From Bacteroidia bacterium (lineage in GTDB: Bacteria; Bacteroidota; Bacteroidia; J057), in the NCBI GenBank assembly GCA_030430575.1, contig JAUIKF010000029.1, positions 1 through 64,000 on the forward strand: 64,000 nucleotides of DNA, in the 5' to 3' direction. Of this stretch, positions 27,329 through 35,298 are shown piece by piece; position 1 is the first letter of the stretch, and each line of letters begins with the position of its first letter. The notes beneath the pieces are model-generated. The model saw nothing but the letters and a program-made list of their open reading frames with translations, was not told the DNA's origin and did not search any database. Both the position numbers and the translations under genes were made by a program.

Positions 27329-27905
27329 ATTTTTCTTCTTCAACTTTCGGAACCACCTTCTTCTTTCTTCTAGAAGTTCCGATCATTTTTTGGAGCTTCG
27401 AACGGGCTTTCGCCAAATTTGATTTCGAAGTCCCTTCACTAATTCCGAGTTCTTTTCCCACTTCTTTATGGGAATAGCCCTCCACTACATATAAGTTGAA
27501 TACCGCCCGGTAAGCAGGAGACAACTTTTGAACCAATTTCATGATTTCACTGGCGCTCATTTCAGCCACGACATCATGCCCATCCGCTTCATGGACGGCA
27601 TGATTGATCTCAACTAGGCTCGGCTTCTTGGCATTTTTCCGATAATGATCAATGGAGGTATTGATCATAATCCGGCGAATCCAAGCACCGAGATTCGTGC
27701 CTTGCTTGAAGCGCTCCAAATTTTTAAAGACCTTCATGAATCCCTCATGGAGTACATCCCGTGCTTCTTCTCTATCAGAAGCATAACGCATACATACCGC
27801 CATCATGCTGCCATAGTATCTCTCATATAGCAGTTTCTGACAGTGTCTATCCTTTAGGATACACCCTTGTACAACTTCATCTTCGTTGTAATTGGTACTC
27901 TTCAT
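27318..27905 (-). CDS. RNA polymerase ECF-type sigma factor
   Basis: 195 residues. Region 2 (LLYERYYGSMMAVCMRYASDREEARDVLHEGFMKVFKNLERF, with the DVLHEGF helix) and region 4 (LSPAYRAVFNLYVVEGYSHKEVGKELGISEGTSKSNLAKARSKLQ) are complete, with no C-terminal SnoaL-like domain. It ends in a basic tail (TSRRKKKVVPKVEEEKYAG). It is the first gene of a two-gene operon with the overlapping anti-sigma-like gene. Autoregulation is typical of such pairs but no matching operator is evident. Confidence 0.93.
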   Translation of the reverse strand: MKSTNYNEDEVVQGCILKDRHCQKLLYERYYGSMMAVCMRYASDREEARDVLHEGFMKVFKNLERFKQGTNLGAWIRRIMINTSIDHYRKNAKKPSLVEINHAVHEADGHDVVAEMSASEIMKLVQKLSPAYRAVFNLYVVEGYSHKEVGKELGISEGTSKSNLAKARSKLQKMIGTSRRKKKVVPKVEEEKYAG

Positions 27906-28146
27906 GTTATGTCGTTGACCTATGAACGCCTGGGATAAATAGACGGTTGCTTGTGTATAATTAACAATTTCCTATCACATTTACTAATCAGCATTTAGGG
28001 CCAATAGGCTACATTTTGGGCTGATTTACCTCCAAAAAAAGACAAAAAAAGGTTTATTCTTTCTTCCACCACTTAACCTCCAGTTGTGGCCTGTTATTTG
28101 AATGGAAATTACAGACGTTGAATTTCATCAAATTTAGGATTAACAA

Positions 28147-28635
28147 ATGTCAAAGTTCGCATATTCCCTTGTTATCGGGTCAAGTTACCTCCTCCTGGGG
28201 GTGCTTCTCACACTAGCCGCGTTGTCGTGGGGGTGTGACCGAAAAGCAACACAGGGAGATGACGAATCTTCGTCCACTGGAAAGATCGTTCTTGCTCATG
28301 CTCAGACAGGCAATGTTTATCATATTGGGGGCGAACAGCTCAATTATGAGAACTTCCTTCCCATAGATGCTGAAGGCCTGATTTCTATCCGCGCAGGAAG
28401 AGACCAGAATCAACTCTATATCCAATATAACCTCCCCCAACCCAACCAGATCACTCTGCGTCTCTACGACGGCAAAGGCATGCTCCGCTACATCGAGAAA
28501 CTCGAGAACATCGGACTAGGCATGGAACGTGAATTGGAGCTCTCCAATTTTCGCGATGGCGATTACATCCTCCAGCTCAGCATGGAAGGACGGATCATGA
28601 GCCAAAAGATCGCCTTACACTCCCGTGGACAATAG
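28147..28635 (+). CDS. Small exported protein consisting mainly of a type IX-type C-terminal sorting domain
   Basis: 162 residues. The N-terminal hydrophobic segment (SSYLLLGVLLTLAALSWGC) ends in a Cys and may be a lipoprotein signal, though the lipobox (SWGC) is poor. After ~35 low-complexity residues the rest (YIQYNLPQPNQITLRLYDGKG, MERELELSNFRDGDYILQLSMEG, SQKIAL) fits a type A sorting domain fold. There is no cargo domain between them. It could be a sorting-domain decoy, a degraded exoprotein or a misread small lipoprotein. Upstream DNA gives no clear promoter. Confidence 0.6.
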   Translation: MSKFAYSLVIGSSYLLLGVLLTLAALSWGCDRKATQGDDESSSTGKIVLAHAQTGNVYHIGGEQLNYENFLPIDAEGLISIRAGRDQNQLYIQYNLPQPNQITLRLYDGKGMLRYIEKLENIGLGMERELELSNFRDGDYILQLSMEGRIMSQKIALHSRGQ

Positions 28636-28650
28636 GCCTATTCTAGATTT

Positions 28651-28848
28651 CAGAATAATGATTGATGAACAAGGATTTTTGATGGAAACTCTCGGAGAAT
28701 GATCAAGTACAAACTCAAGTTCAAGCTCAAAAGGAAAAAAGATTGTACTTGTATGTGAGATTGAACTCTTTTACTTCTTCAATCATCAATCCCTTCGACT
28801 TCGCTCAGGGCATGCCTTGTTCGATATTCTGCAATCATTCCCTATTCC
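28651..28848. repeat. Composite of two dispersed inverted-repeat families between convergent genes
   Basis: Outer arms: AATGATTGATGAACAAGG (28657-28674) and CCTTGTTCGATATTCTGCAA (28819-28838), with the CATGCCCTGAGCG repeat on the right at 28788-28826 (second copy at 22121). Inner arms: CAAGTACAAACTCAAGTTCA (from 28704) and GATTGTACTTGTATGTGAG (from 28741), the CAAACTCAAGTTC family. The whole fills the space between the mini sorting-domain gene and kynureninase. Confidence 0.6.
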
Positions 28849-30108
28849 TCAATCCCTCAGAATCTGGTAGAACCGCCAGACATCTTCAAAACTATTGTAC
28901 ATCGGCACAGGTGCCATTCGGATCACATTGGGTTCTCTCCAATCAGTGATCACCCCTGCTTTCATCAGCTTGTCAAAGAGGGCTTTCCCATCTCGTAACG
29001 TGAGCAATGACAATTGTCCGCCACGCAGTGCGGGATCTTCAGGCGTGATCAGTTGGATAGGGACTCGCTCAGGGTCTAGTTTGAGGAGGTAAGCTAAATA
29101 GCCGGTTAGCAATTCACTCTTCTTCCGCAAGGCGTCCATGCCTGCCTCTTCAAATAAAGTCAGCGACGCTCGAAGCGATGCCATGGATAGGATGGGGGCA
29201 TTGCTAAGCTGCCAGCTTTCAGCCGTAGGAATCGGATCGAAGGTCGATTCCATCAAGAATCGGCGATCCTTATTATGGCCCCACCAGCCTGCAAATTTGG
29301 GGAGGCTTTTATCTGCTATATGACGCTCATGGACATACAGTCCTGCTACGGCCCCTGGGCCAGCATTCAAGTATTTGTAATGACACCATGCCGCAAAATC
29401 AACGCCCCAGTCATGCAAATTGAGTTTTAGATTACCCGCCGCATGTGCCAGGTCAAACCCCACCACACAGCCTTGAGCATGTCCCGCTTCCACAATCCGC
29501 TGCATCTCAAAGGCTTGACCGGTGTAATAGTTGACTCCACCAAACATGATCGTAGCGATGGAAGATCCTTCTTCTTCGATGACCTTCAGAATATCTTCTG
29601 TCCGAAGGCAGTATTCTCCTTCACGAGGCTTCATTTTGATCACTGCATCTGCGGGATCGTAGCCGTGAAAGCGGGCTTGAGAATCCATCGCGTAGTGGTC
29701 GGAGGGGAAGGCATCATCCTCCATGAGGATTTTGTATCGGTCGCTCGTAGGGCGATAAAAGGAAACAAAGAGTAGATGAAGATTAGCGGTCAGGGAACCC
29801 ATGACCACAACCTCTGAAGGCTTTGCCCCTACTACGCCTGCCGCAGCTTCCGTCAAGAATTCGTGGTAGGGCATCCAAGGATACTTGGCATGAAAGTGCC
29901 CTTCTACCCCTAGTTTGGCCCAGTCATCTAGCTCAGTTAGGAGATTCTCTCTCACCCCTTTGGGTTGACAACCAAGGGAGTTTCCTGTGAAGTAGAGATA
30001 AGGTTCGCCAGATGGCTGGACAGGTAAGTGAAAGCGGTCGCGAAAGTGCCTCAATGGATCTTTTTTATCCATTTCGCGGGCAAAGTCAAGGGTATTGTTA
30101 AACTCCAT
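28849..30108 (-). CDS. kynU: Kynureninase
   Basis: PLP enzyme that cleaves kynurenine (or 3-hydroxykynurenine) to anthranilate (or 3-hydroxyanthranilate) and alanine in tryptophan catabolism or NAD synthesis. 419 residues of fold-type I: YFTGNSLGCQPKG at the N-terminus, VVMGSLTANLHLLFVSFYRPT, FGGVNYYTGQ, GFDLAHAAGNLKLNLHDWGVDFAAWCHYKYLNAGPG, where the Lys of HYKYLN is the PLP site. C-terminal RMAPVPMYNSFEDVWRF fits. It lies 12 bases downstream of the SWIM gene and is probably co-transcribed. Other kyn genes are not in the window. Confidence 0.96.
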   Translation of the reverse strand: MEFNNTLDFAREMDKKDPLRHFRDRFHLPVQPSGEPYLYFTGNSLGCQPKGVRENLLTELDDWAKLGVEGHFHAKYPWMPYHEFLTEAAAGVVGAKPSEVVVMGSLTANLHLLFVSFYRPTSDRYKILMEDDAFPSDHYAMDSQARFHGYDPADAVIKMKPREGEYCLRTEDILKVIEEEGSSIATIMFGGVNYYTGQAFEMQRIVEAGHAQGCVVGFDLAHAAGNLKLNLHDWGVDFAAWCHYKYLNAGPGAVAGLYVHERHIADKSLPKFAGWWGHNKDRRFLMESTFDPIPTAESWQLSNAPILSMASLRASLTLFEEAGMDALRKKSELLTGYLAYLLKLDPERVPIQLITPEDPALRGGQLSLLTLRDGKALFDKLMKAGVITDWREPNVIRMAPVPMYNSFEDVWRFYQILRD

Positions 30109-30120
30109 GTATGCTAATTT

Positions 30121-31023
30121 CTATTCAAATTCTGCTATTCGTTTGTGAAGGACCGTGAAAGGCTCACCATACAGGGCATATCCGCCGAGTCTCGTCTTCA
30201 GGAAGTGAGCTATCACCCCATCTGTCAGCAAGGCAAGCAGTATTTCAACATATTCCTCCAAATCATACCTAATCTCCTCTTCCCGATTCTGGTATTTCCC
30301 CTCATACCGCCGCCAGCGCTCAAAGAGCAATTCAATCATTTGCCGCTTGACAGGAAAAGAAAGAGAGCTTTCATTAACAGCTGATAGAAAGGCCTCCACA
30401 TAGGGATCGCAAACGTCCTCTTTTACTTGATAAAAGTCAAACAAAATATGGTAGCCCACATAGGCAGGCCCATCCAGATTGACTTGCCCCTCATACATGC
30501 CCAGCAACAGCTTAAACGCATCAAATACCTGCCCTTTTTGCAGGCGCGCTTTCATCCGCTCTCCATAAGGAGCGATGGCCTGTTGGAGTTCCCGTTCACA
30601 CTTCTCCCGCATCGCATCGGCATATGCCGCATCCAATCCAAATCCCGCATCAGATGTGTTGGGATCTAAGGTAATGGCTTGAATCCTTGGGCGAATCCCT
30701 TCTCGAATCTCCTTTATCGATTCAAAACTAGCAGTTTCACTCGCTTCTTCCAATTCTTCCATTTCTGTGAAAGCCTCCTTGATAATGGCTAGTCCCACAG
30801 CGACAATGTGTTTGCAGATGCCGGTGCCTTCGTAGGGGCAGCTACAAGTAGCAACCAATTTTTCGCTTCGCAAGTCTACCGTTTGTCTATATCGATAAGT
30901 TCCCAATAATTCGCCTTCGTAGACTTCGCCTCGTTTCACCAGTTTTTCTACGGGGATGGCTTCACCCCTTTCATAGGATTGAGGCGTAGCGAGGGACTTT
31001 AGGTGTTGTGGGGTGAGTTGCAC
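30121..31023 (-). CDS. SWIM zinc-finger domain protein
   Basis: 300 residues. SWIM zinc site CSCPYEGTGICKH (C-x-C ... C-x-H) at about residues 60-72, preceded by the usual beta strands (YEGELLGTYRYRQTVDLRSEKLVATC). The remaining ~220 residues are helical and unassigned. SWIM proteins bind DNA or protein; the role here is unknown. Twelve bases separate it from kynureninase. Confidence 0.85.
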   Translation of the reverse strand: MQLTPQHLKSLATPQSYERGEAIPVEKLVKRGEVYEGELLGTYRYRQTVDLRSEKLVATCSCPYEGTGICKHIVAVGLAIIKEAFTEMEELEEASETASFESIKEIREGIRPRIQAITLDPNTSDAGFGLDAAYADAMREKCERELQQAIAPYGERMKARLQKGQVFDAFKLLLGMYEGQVNLDGPAYVGYHILFDFYQVKEDVCDPYVEAFLSAVNESSLSFPVKRQMIELLFERWRRYEGKYQNREEEIRYDLEEYVEILLALLTDGVIAHFLKTRLGGYALYGEPFTVLHKRIAEFE

Positions 31024-31099
31024 GGAGTGGGATGGATAGACGACCTTAAACGCCTCAATAGGGCTAATTCTAGAGAAATATTTTTTGCAGTTTCAGCAT

Positions 31100-31534
31100 C
31101 TATTGGCTACCGCTCTCATCTCGCATTTTCAAATAATTCAACGGAGTCATGACAGCTATTTCTGAGTTTCTATAATCCTTGACATTTCGGGTAATAATAG
31201 CCTCTATTCCAGAGATTGTTAATGCCGAGGAATATTGAACAGAATCTTCATAATCCTTAAAGTTATTTTTCAGGGCTTGAATAATTTCTTTTTTTGTAGT
31301 CCCGATTATTTCTGTCATATCTGCCAATTCTTCCACTACCTCAAGGGTCTTTTTATGCCCTAAATATTTTCTGACAATATAGTAGATATTATTGATGCTA
31401 ACGGCTGACAAGTATAATGCTACTTCGCCTTGCTCATTTAAGTCAAATAATTCACTCGCGGGATTAGCATGAGGTTCTCTATCAGTGAAAAAGTCAATAA
31501 CTACATCGGAATCAATAAATAATTTAGATGCCAT
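31100..31534 (-). CDS. PIN domain ribonuclease toxin (VapC-like)
   Basis: 144 residues. PIN-type acidic residues: Asp in LFIDSDVVIDFFTDREPH (N-terminus), Glu/Asp in KDYEDSVQYSSAL, and Asp in ITRNVKDYRNS. Typical of PIN toxins that cleave RNA. Its start overlaps the antitoxin stop by 11 bases, giving coupled translation. A+T-rich relative to neighbours. Confidence 0.85.
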   Translation of the reverse strand: MASKLFIDSDVVIDFFTDREPHANPASELFDLNEQGEVALYLSAVSINNIYYIVRKYLGHKKTLEVVEELADMTEIIGTTKKEIIQALKNNFKDYEDSVQYSSALTISGIEAIITRNVKDYRNSEIAVMTPLNYLKMRDESGSQ

Positions 31535-31778
31535 ATTTCTTTGTTAATTCTTCCGTTAAGACTTGCTTATGGTTGATATCTCCACTGGTTTTAATGATTC
31601 CTCTTAATCTTTGTATTCTTGGAGATAATTGTTCTGGTTTGATTTGCCTTCTATTTACAGTGACTAGTTTGAAATAATTTTCAACCATTTCAGATAAGCT
31701 TTGCCCTTTTTCTTTAGCATAGGCTTTGGCAATCTCAATTACCTCCTTTTCAATCGTCAAAGTTAGTTTTGTGTTCAT
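31524..31778 (-). CDS. DUF6364 family antitoxin
   Basis: 84 residues, upstream partner of the PIN toxin. The N-terminus (KLTLTIEKEVIEIAKAYAKEKGQSLSEMVENYF) is a ribbon-helix-helix-like DNA-binding segment characteristic of DUF6364. The C-terminal part (RQIKPEQLSPRIQRLRGII) probably wraps the toxin. Antitoxins of this kind normally repress their own promoter. Confidence 0.82.
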   Translation of the reverse strand: MNTKLTLTIEKEVIEIAKAYAKEKGQSLSEMVENYFKLVTVNRRQIKPEQLSPRIQRLRGIIKTSGDINHKQVLTEELTKKYGI

Positions 31779-31911
31779 TTTTTTATCATAAATATACGTA
31801 TTGATTATTTAACCTTCAACACGTGTAGTATATTTTCCTTTACTCATACAAAAAAACTTCTCTTTCTTCCCGCTGACTGATTGATCTAATCCATCGTGTG
31901 ATGGAGCATGC

Positions 31912-32325
31912 CTATTCCTCCAATTTCCCAAAATCCCCCTTAGCCCATTTCTCCGTCAATTCCAGATATTTCTCTTCAGGCTGGCACGTCCAAAAGTCAA
32001 TGTCGTGTTTTTTGCAAATCATATAGTGCCCAACTCCGCCCGAGGCTTGGTGACCGATGATAAAGATCAACGCAAAGTGTCCAACCAATATCAGCAAAAT
32101 AAAGGATGCGGTCATATATCCAATGAATTTGCCCACTTTCTTCCATTGGGGGCGGATGAAGCGCCCCCCAAACAGGCGATAACTTACGCCCCAGATGACA
32201 GCCGCCAGTCCTAGGTAGTAAAAGTGAAACACTTCTATGTTTTCGCCATTCGCTCCCCAAGGCGCCCAGATGACGAGGACTGCTATGATAAGGGTATAGA
32301 TAAATAAAGTAGGCAAAAATTTCAT
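31912..32325 (-). CDS. Small membrane protein of unknown function
   Basis: 137 residues with three predicted membrane helices (PTLFIYTLIIAVLVIWAPWG, VFHFYYLGLAAVIWGVSYRLFGG, GYMTASFILLILVGHFALIFII). A soluble C-terminal tail has two cysteines and ends in acidic residues (EEKYLELTEKWAKGDFGKLEE). No family recognised. It starts 2 bases after the stop of a 42-codon frame. Confidence 0.65.
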   Translation of the reverse strand: MKFLPTLFIYTLIIAVLVIWAPWGANGENIEVFHFYYLGLAAVIWGVSYRLFGGRFIRPQWKKVGKFIGYMTASFILLILVGHFALIFIIGHQASGGVGHYMICKKHDIDFWTCQPEEKYLELTEKWAKGDFGKLEE

Positions 32326-32327
32326 AG

Positions 32328-32456
32328 CTATTGATCTAGCTTCTCTTCAGGAGAGTTGGCATATAAGTGAAAGGGTGAGTCCATTTGCTCCTCCTCGACA
32401 GGCGTGTTGACCATCTCAATATTTTGCTTTTTAAAGGTACTGAGATACATTTTCAT
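32328..32456 (-). CDS. Small ORF, 42 residues, upstream of a membrane-protein gene
   Basis: ATG at 32456, TAG at 32328-32330, only 2 bases before the ATG of the membrane-protein gene, suggesting one operon. The product is hydrophilic (MKMYLSTFKKQNIEMVNTP ... HLYANSPEEKLDQ) with no signal or membrane segment. Alternative: a leader peptide or chance frame. Confidence 0.45.
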   Translation of the reverse strand: MKMYLSTFKKQNIEMVNTPVEEEQMDSPFHLYANSPEEKLDQ

Positions 32457-32520
32457 AGGAGATTTTCTTTGCTCTACTCAAAAACCATTCATCTATTGTC
32501 GGAGCTGACAAATTGTCTTT

Positions 32521-33075
32521 TTAGGCCCTTTTTACCTCATAACACAATTCGACCATGCCATCCTTATAAGCCGTCACGTCCTTTAGGTGTAGTTTTTCTT
32601 CCTTTTCAATGTAGTCGAAAAACAAGGTCCCATCGCCCAACAAGACAGGTATAATGGACATGATGATCTCATCAACAAGTTCCAAACGGATGAATTCTTT
32701 GGCGAGCATCGCTCCACCAACCATCCAAATATTCTTGTAGGCAGGTTTTAACTGGCTGTTTACTAAGTCCTCAAGGTCGCCTGCATAGAATGTGACAGAT
32801 TCTCTATCATCCTGCAAGTCTCTATGTGTCAGTACCATAACGGGCGTTTCCCTATAGGGCCAGCCTAGTTCCAAGGCATGTTCATAAGTCCGCGAGCCCA
32901 TCACATAGCAGTCTATTGATTGGATAAAGGCTTCTACCGCTTCTTCAGTGAGGGTGATGCCTTTTTCATATTGGTCAGATGATTGCATCCAAGAGACGCT
33001 TCCGTCTTTTTTGGCGATAAAGCCATCCAGACTGGCGACCATGTGGAGGGTGACTTTGGAGGGAGGAGTTGTCAT
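32521..33075 (-). CDS. Dihydrofolate reductase/RibD C-terminal family protein
   Basis: 184 residues from the ATG at 33075; the longer frame begins at a GTG. Fold hallmarks: VTLHMVASLDGFIAKKDGSVSWM, CYVMGSRTYEHALELGWPY, VMVLTHRD, NIWMVGGAMLAKEFIRLELVDEIIMSIIPVLLGDGTLFF. Such YyaP/YwjB-like proteins are NADPH-binding reductases of unknown substrate, distinct from housekeeping FolA or RibD. Confidence 0.88.
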   Translation of the reverse strand: MTTPPSKVTLHMVASLDGFIAKKDGSVSWMQSSDQYEKGITLTEEAVEAFIQSIDCYVMGSRTYEHALELGWPYRETPVMVLTHRDLQDDRESVTFYAGDLEDLVNSQLKPAYKNIWMVGGAMLAKEFIRLELVDEIIMSIIPVLLGDGTLFFDYIEKEEKLHLKDVTAYKDGMVELCYEVKRA

Positions 33076-33201
33076 TTTTGGGGTAAATAGCTGTTCTGGA
33101 CCTGAGTTCACTCCAGAAAGTCAAAATTGGTATGTTGATCTTTTGGAAGGCAATTGCCTTCTTTAGGTTCGAAAAAAGGCATCTTTTTCGGTTTTAACCC
33201 A

Positions 33202-33320
33202 CCCTTTCGTTTCGACGCCCTCCCTCAAAAGGGAAGGCTAACGATTGGCAGAAAATACCTCCGATTTTTTTCCTCATACCGTTAGCCCCTTTCTCTGAGA
33301 GGGGCGGCAAACGGAAGGGG
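33202..33320. repeat. MITE-like inverted repeat with CGTTAG-containing arms
   Basis: The left arm (33202-33243, CCCTTTCGTTT ... AAGGGAAGGCTAACG) and the right arm (33280-33320, CGTTAGCCCCTTTCTCTGAG ... AAACGGAAGGGG) are degenerate complements of about 42 bases around an A+T-rich core. No coding capacity. It could be a decayed non-autonomous mobile element. Confidence 0.5.
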
Positions 33321-33413
33321 AGTCTCTAACGAATGATCGCAAAGCGATCCTAGAAGTCACAACCCAACACTTATGGGTAATCAATAGGGGCTTCAGCCCG
33401 TCGCAAGAAGGAA

Positions 33414-33432
33414 AAGTCCTTAAAAAGGACTT
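33414..33432 (-). terminator. Possible terminator of the DUF4256 gene
   Basis: AAGTCCTT and AAGGACTT pair around AAA about 20 bases after the stop at 33452. The minus-strand tail is TTTTCC, so it is a weak terminator at best. Confidence 0.4.
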
Positions 33433-33451
33433 CCCAGCGTAGAGTCAGAAC

Positions 33452-34009
33452 TCAAACTTTGAGCATACCGCGAAATCCCCTGGCAGCATAGTAGGATTGG
33501 GCACCGTTGTGATATACAAAGACATGTCCGTAGCGAAAATCGGCAAAGAGCGCACCACCAAGCTTCCGAATATTATCGGGCGTCTTGATCCAGCTAGACG
33601 TTTTGGTATCAAAAGATCCCCATTCCTGCAGCGCTCGATATTGCTCCTCGGTCATCAGTTCTATGCCCATGGCTGCGGCCATATCCAATGCGTTATCCGC
33701 TGGTTGAAATTTCTTTCGCGAAAGCTGGCCCTCGCGGTCGTAACAGACGCTTCTGCGGCCCTTGGGGCTCTCCGCCGAACAATCATAAAAAATGAATTCC
33801 TCCGTCTGCGGATCATATCCGACCACATCTGGTTCGCCACCTGTTCTTTCCATTTCACTTAGTGACCACAATTTTTCAGGACGTACTTCCAATTTTACTT
33901 GAACGCTAGCCCATTCGATGCCCTGATGGCGGTTCGGGTTTTCCTCAAAGCGGTTTTTTAATAGGCTGAGGAGTTCTTCGTGCTGAGCTGGTGAAATTTC
34001 CTTGGTCAT
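33452..34009 (-). CDS. DUF4256 domain protein
   Basis: 185 residues matching DUF4256 nearly end to end: LLSLLKNRFEENPNRH, LWSLSEMERTGGEPDVVGYD, EEFIFYDCSAESPKGRRSVCYD, MTEEQYRALQEWGSFDTKTSSWIKTP, GHVFVYHNGAQSYYAARGFRG. Biochemical function unknown. It is the last gene of a closely packed minus-strand group (gaps of 7-9 bases) with a DUF2911 gene and a broken VOC gene. Confidence 0.85.
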   Translation of the reverse strand: MTKEISPAQHEELLSLLKNRFEENPNRHQGIEWASVQVKLEVRPEKLWSLSEMERTGGEPDVVGYDPQTEEFIFYDCSAESPKGRRSVCYDREGQLSRKKFQPADNALDMAAAMGIELMTEEQYRALQEWGSFDTKTSSWIKTPDNIRKLGGALFADFRYGHVFVYHNGAQSYYAARGFRGMLKV

Positions 34010-34018
34010 AAGAAGATA

Positions 34019-34897
34019 TTATTTCATCAGATTACTAATCCGTTCCCGATCAGCCTTCAATTGTCTCAAGGTATTTTCTCGATCTTGCTCATGTTCGTAC
34101 TGCCGAGCTTCAGCATGCTCAATGAATTCATTTACCGCAGAAAGCGCATCCTCATACAACTTCAGTTTTTCGTAGACCTTGATTTTTAAATCCCTTGCCC
34201 AGCCATTATTTTCATCCAATTCTATGGCAAAATCCGCGAGCTTTATGGCGTCGGATAAATTCGTCCCTTGGTAGAGTAAATATTCGGCGGCGCCAGCGTA
34301 AAGTTGAGATTCTTTACGCTTCCTCGTCAATAGCTCGGTGCTGATCAGCTTTTCAATTTCGCTATCCGTCGTGGTGTTAACCTCAAAACTCACTTGAACA
34401 TTCGCCCAGGAAAGGAAGATATTGGCATCATTGGGCAAAATCTCTATGTCAAAATTCAGGGTTTCATAAAACCGATTCGACGCTGTTGGAATTACAACAA
34501 ATCGAACTACATCTTTTTTCGCATCATAACCATAACTTCCATACAGCGATGTATCACTATTTAAGATAATGATCCATTCTGTTTCGTTTGGTATCGTGAA
34601 AAAGGAGTACTTGCCAGCATCAACTTTTTGTCCACCCACGATCACGCTTTTGTCAAAACTGATCTTGGTACAATAGCCTGCGCCCGTTCGCCACACTTTA
34701 TTCCAAGGGACTAAACCCCCAAAAATCTGCCGCTTACGGACAGAAGGCCGTTCGTAGGTAATGGCTATCGTCGTGTTGCCTACCACCTGAGAGATTGTGC
34801 CTTTGGGACTCAAAGAAGGATAGGGGTATTCACTATCCTGGGCGGTGACATGAAGCGCCGTGAAAACGGCTAATAGGAAGAAGATCGTTTTTGTCAT
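34019..34897 (-). CDS. DUF2911 domain protein, exported
   Basis: 292 residues: signal peptide (MTKTIFFLLAVFTALHVTAQ), the DUF2911 domain from about 25 to 170 (SLSPKGTISQVVGNTTIAITYERPSVRKRQIFGGLVPWNKVWRTGAG, KYSFFTIPNETEWIIILN), then a helical TPR-like C-terminus (LADFAIELDENNGWARDLKIKVYEKLKLYEDALSAVNEFIEHA). Function unknown. Nine bases upstream of the DUF4256 gene. Confidence 0.85.
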   Translation of the reverse strand: MTKTIFFLLAVFTALHVTAQDSEYPYPSLSPKGTISQVVGNTTIAITYERPSVRKRQIFGGLVPWNKVWRTGAGYCTKISFDKSVIVGGQKVDAGKYSFFTIPNETEWIIILNSDTSLYGSYGYDAKKDVVRFVVIPTASNRFYETLNFDIEILPNDANIFLSWANVQVSFEVNTTTDSEIEKLISTELLTRKRKESQLYAGAAEYLLYQGTNLSDAIKLADFAIELDENNGWARDLKIKVYEKLKLYEDALSAVNEFIEHAEARQYEHEQDRENTLRQLKADRERISNLMK

Positions 34898-34904
34898 TTC
34901 TTTA

Positions 34905-35290
34905 TTATGCAGTTATTTCAATCAAATTGCCTTCAGGGTCAGCAATGACACTTTCATAATAGCCATCTCCTGTTGTCCTCGGTTCTCCTATTACCTTATA
35001 TCCGTTTTCTCTTATTCTCTCAGTGAGTGAATCCACCTTTTCTTTTGACCCCACAGATATGGCAAAATGGGTCAACCCAAATGTTGCGTCAGCGTTCTCC
35101 ATAAATTCTGAGATGTCAGGTCTGTGCATCAATTCAATGCGGGCACCGCTTTCAAAGGCTAGAAAGTAGGACGTGAATCTTTTCGTAGGATTATGGTATT
35201 TTCATTTGAGCGTAAGTCGAAAAATTTCAGGTAAAATGCCCTCATTTTCTCCAAATCCTTGGTCCAGATAGCGAGGTGGTCGATTGTCAT
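34905..35290 (-). pseudogene. VOC/glyoxalase family protein, frameshifted
   Basis: ATG at 35290 opens MTIDHLAIWTKDLEKMRAFYLKFFDL, a typical VOC start, but the frame ends at a stop after 43 residues. The next frame carries the expected continuation (KYHNPTKRFTSYFLAFESG, then ARIELMHRPD) into the C-terminal half (FGLTHFAISVGSKEKVDSL ... GDGYYESVIADPEGNLIEI). One extra base in the four-T run at 35199-35202 would restore a full ~128-residue gene. Either a recent inactivation or a sequencing error. Seven bases separate it from the DUF2911 gene. Confidence 0.8.
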
Positions 35291-35298
35291 GATGAGGT

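Larger units (their letters stand above)
33076..33451. other. 376-base intergenic region with several hairpins
   Basis: Holds a 16-bp perfect palindrome GAAGGCAATTGCCTTC (33146-33161), a long inverted repeat (33202-33320), a GATCGC/GCGATC hairpin (33335-33349) and the hairpin at 33414-33432. No reading frame worth reporting. The motif GGACTTCCCA next to the last hairpin recurs inside the element at 45467-45729. Confidence 0.6.

Noticed and set aside
31100-31778. PIN/DUF6364 pair as a new system
   Set aside because: Both families are known toxin-antitoxin partners; ordinary accessory content.
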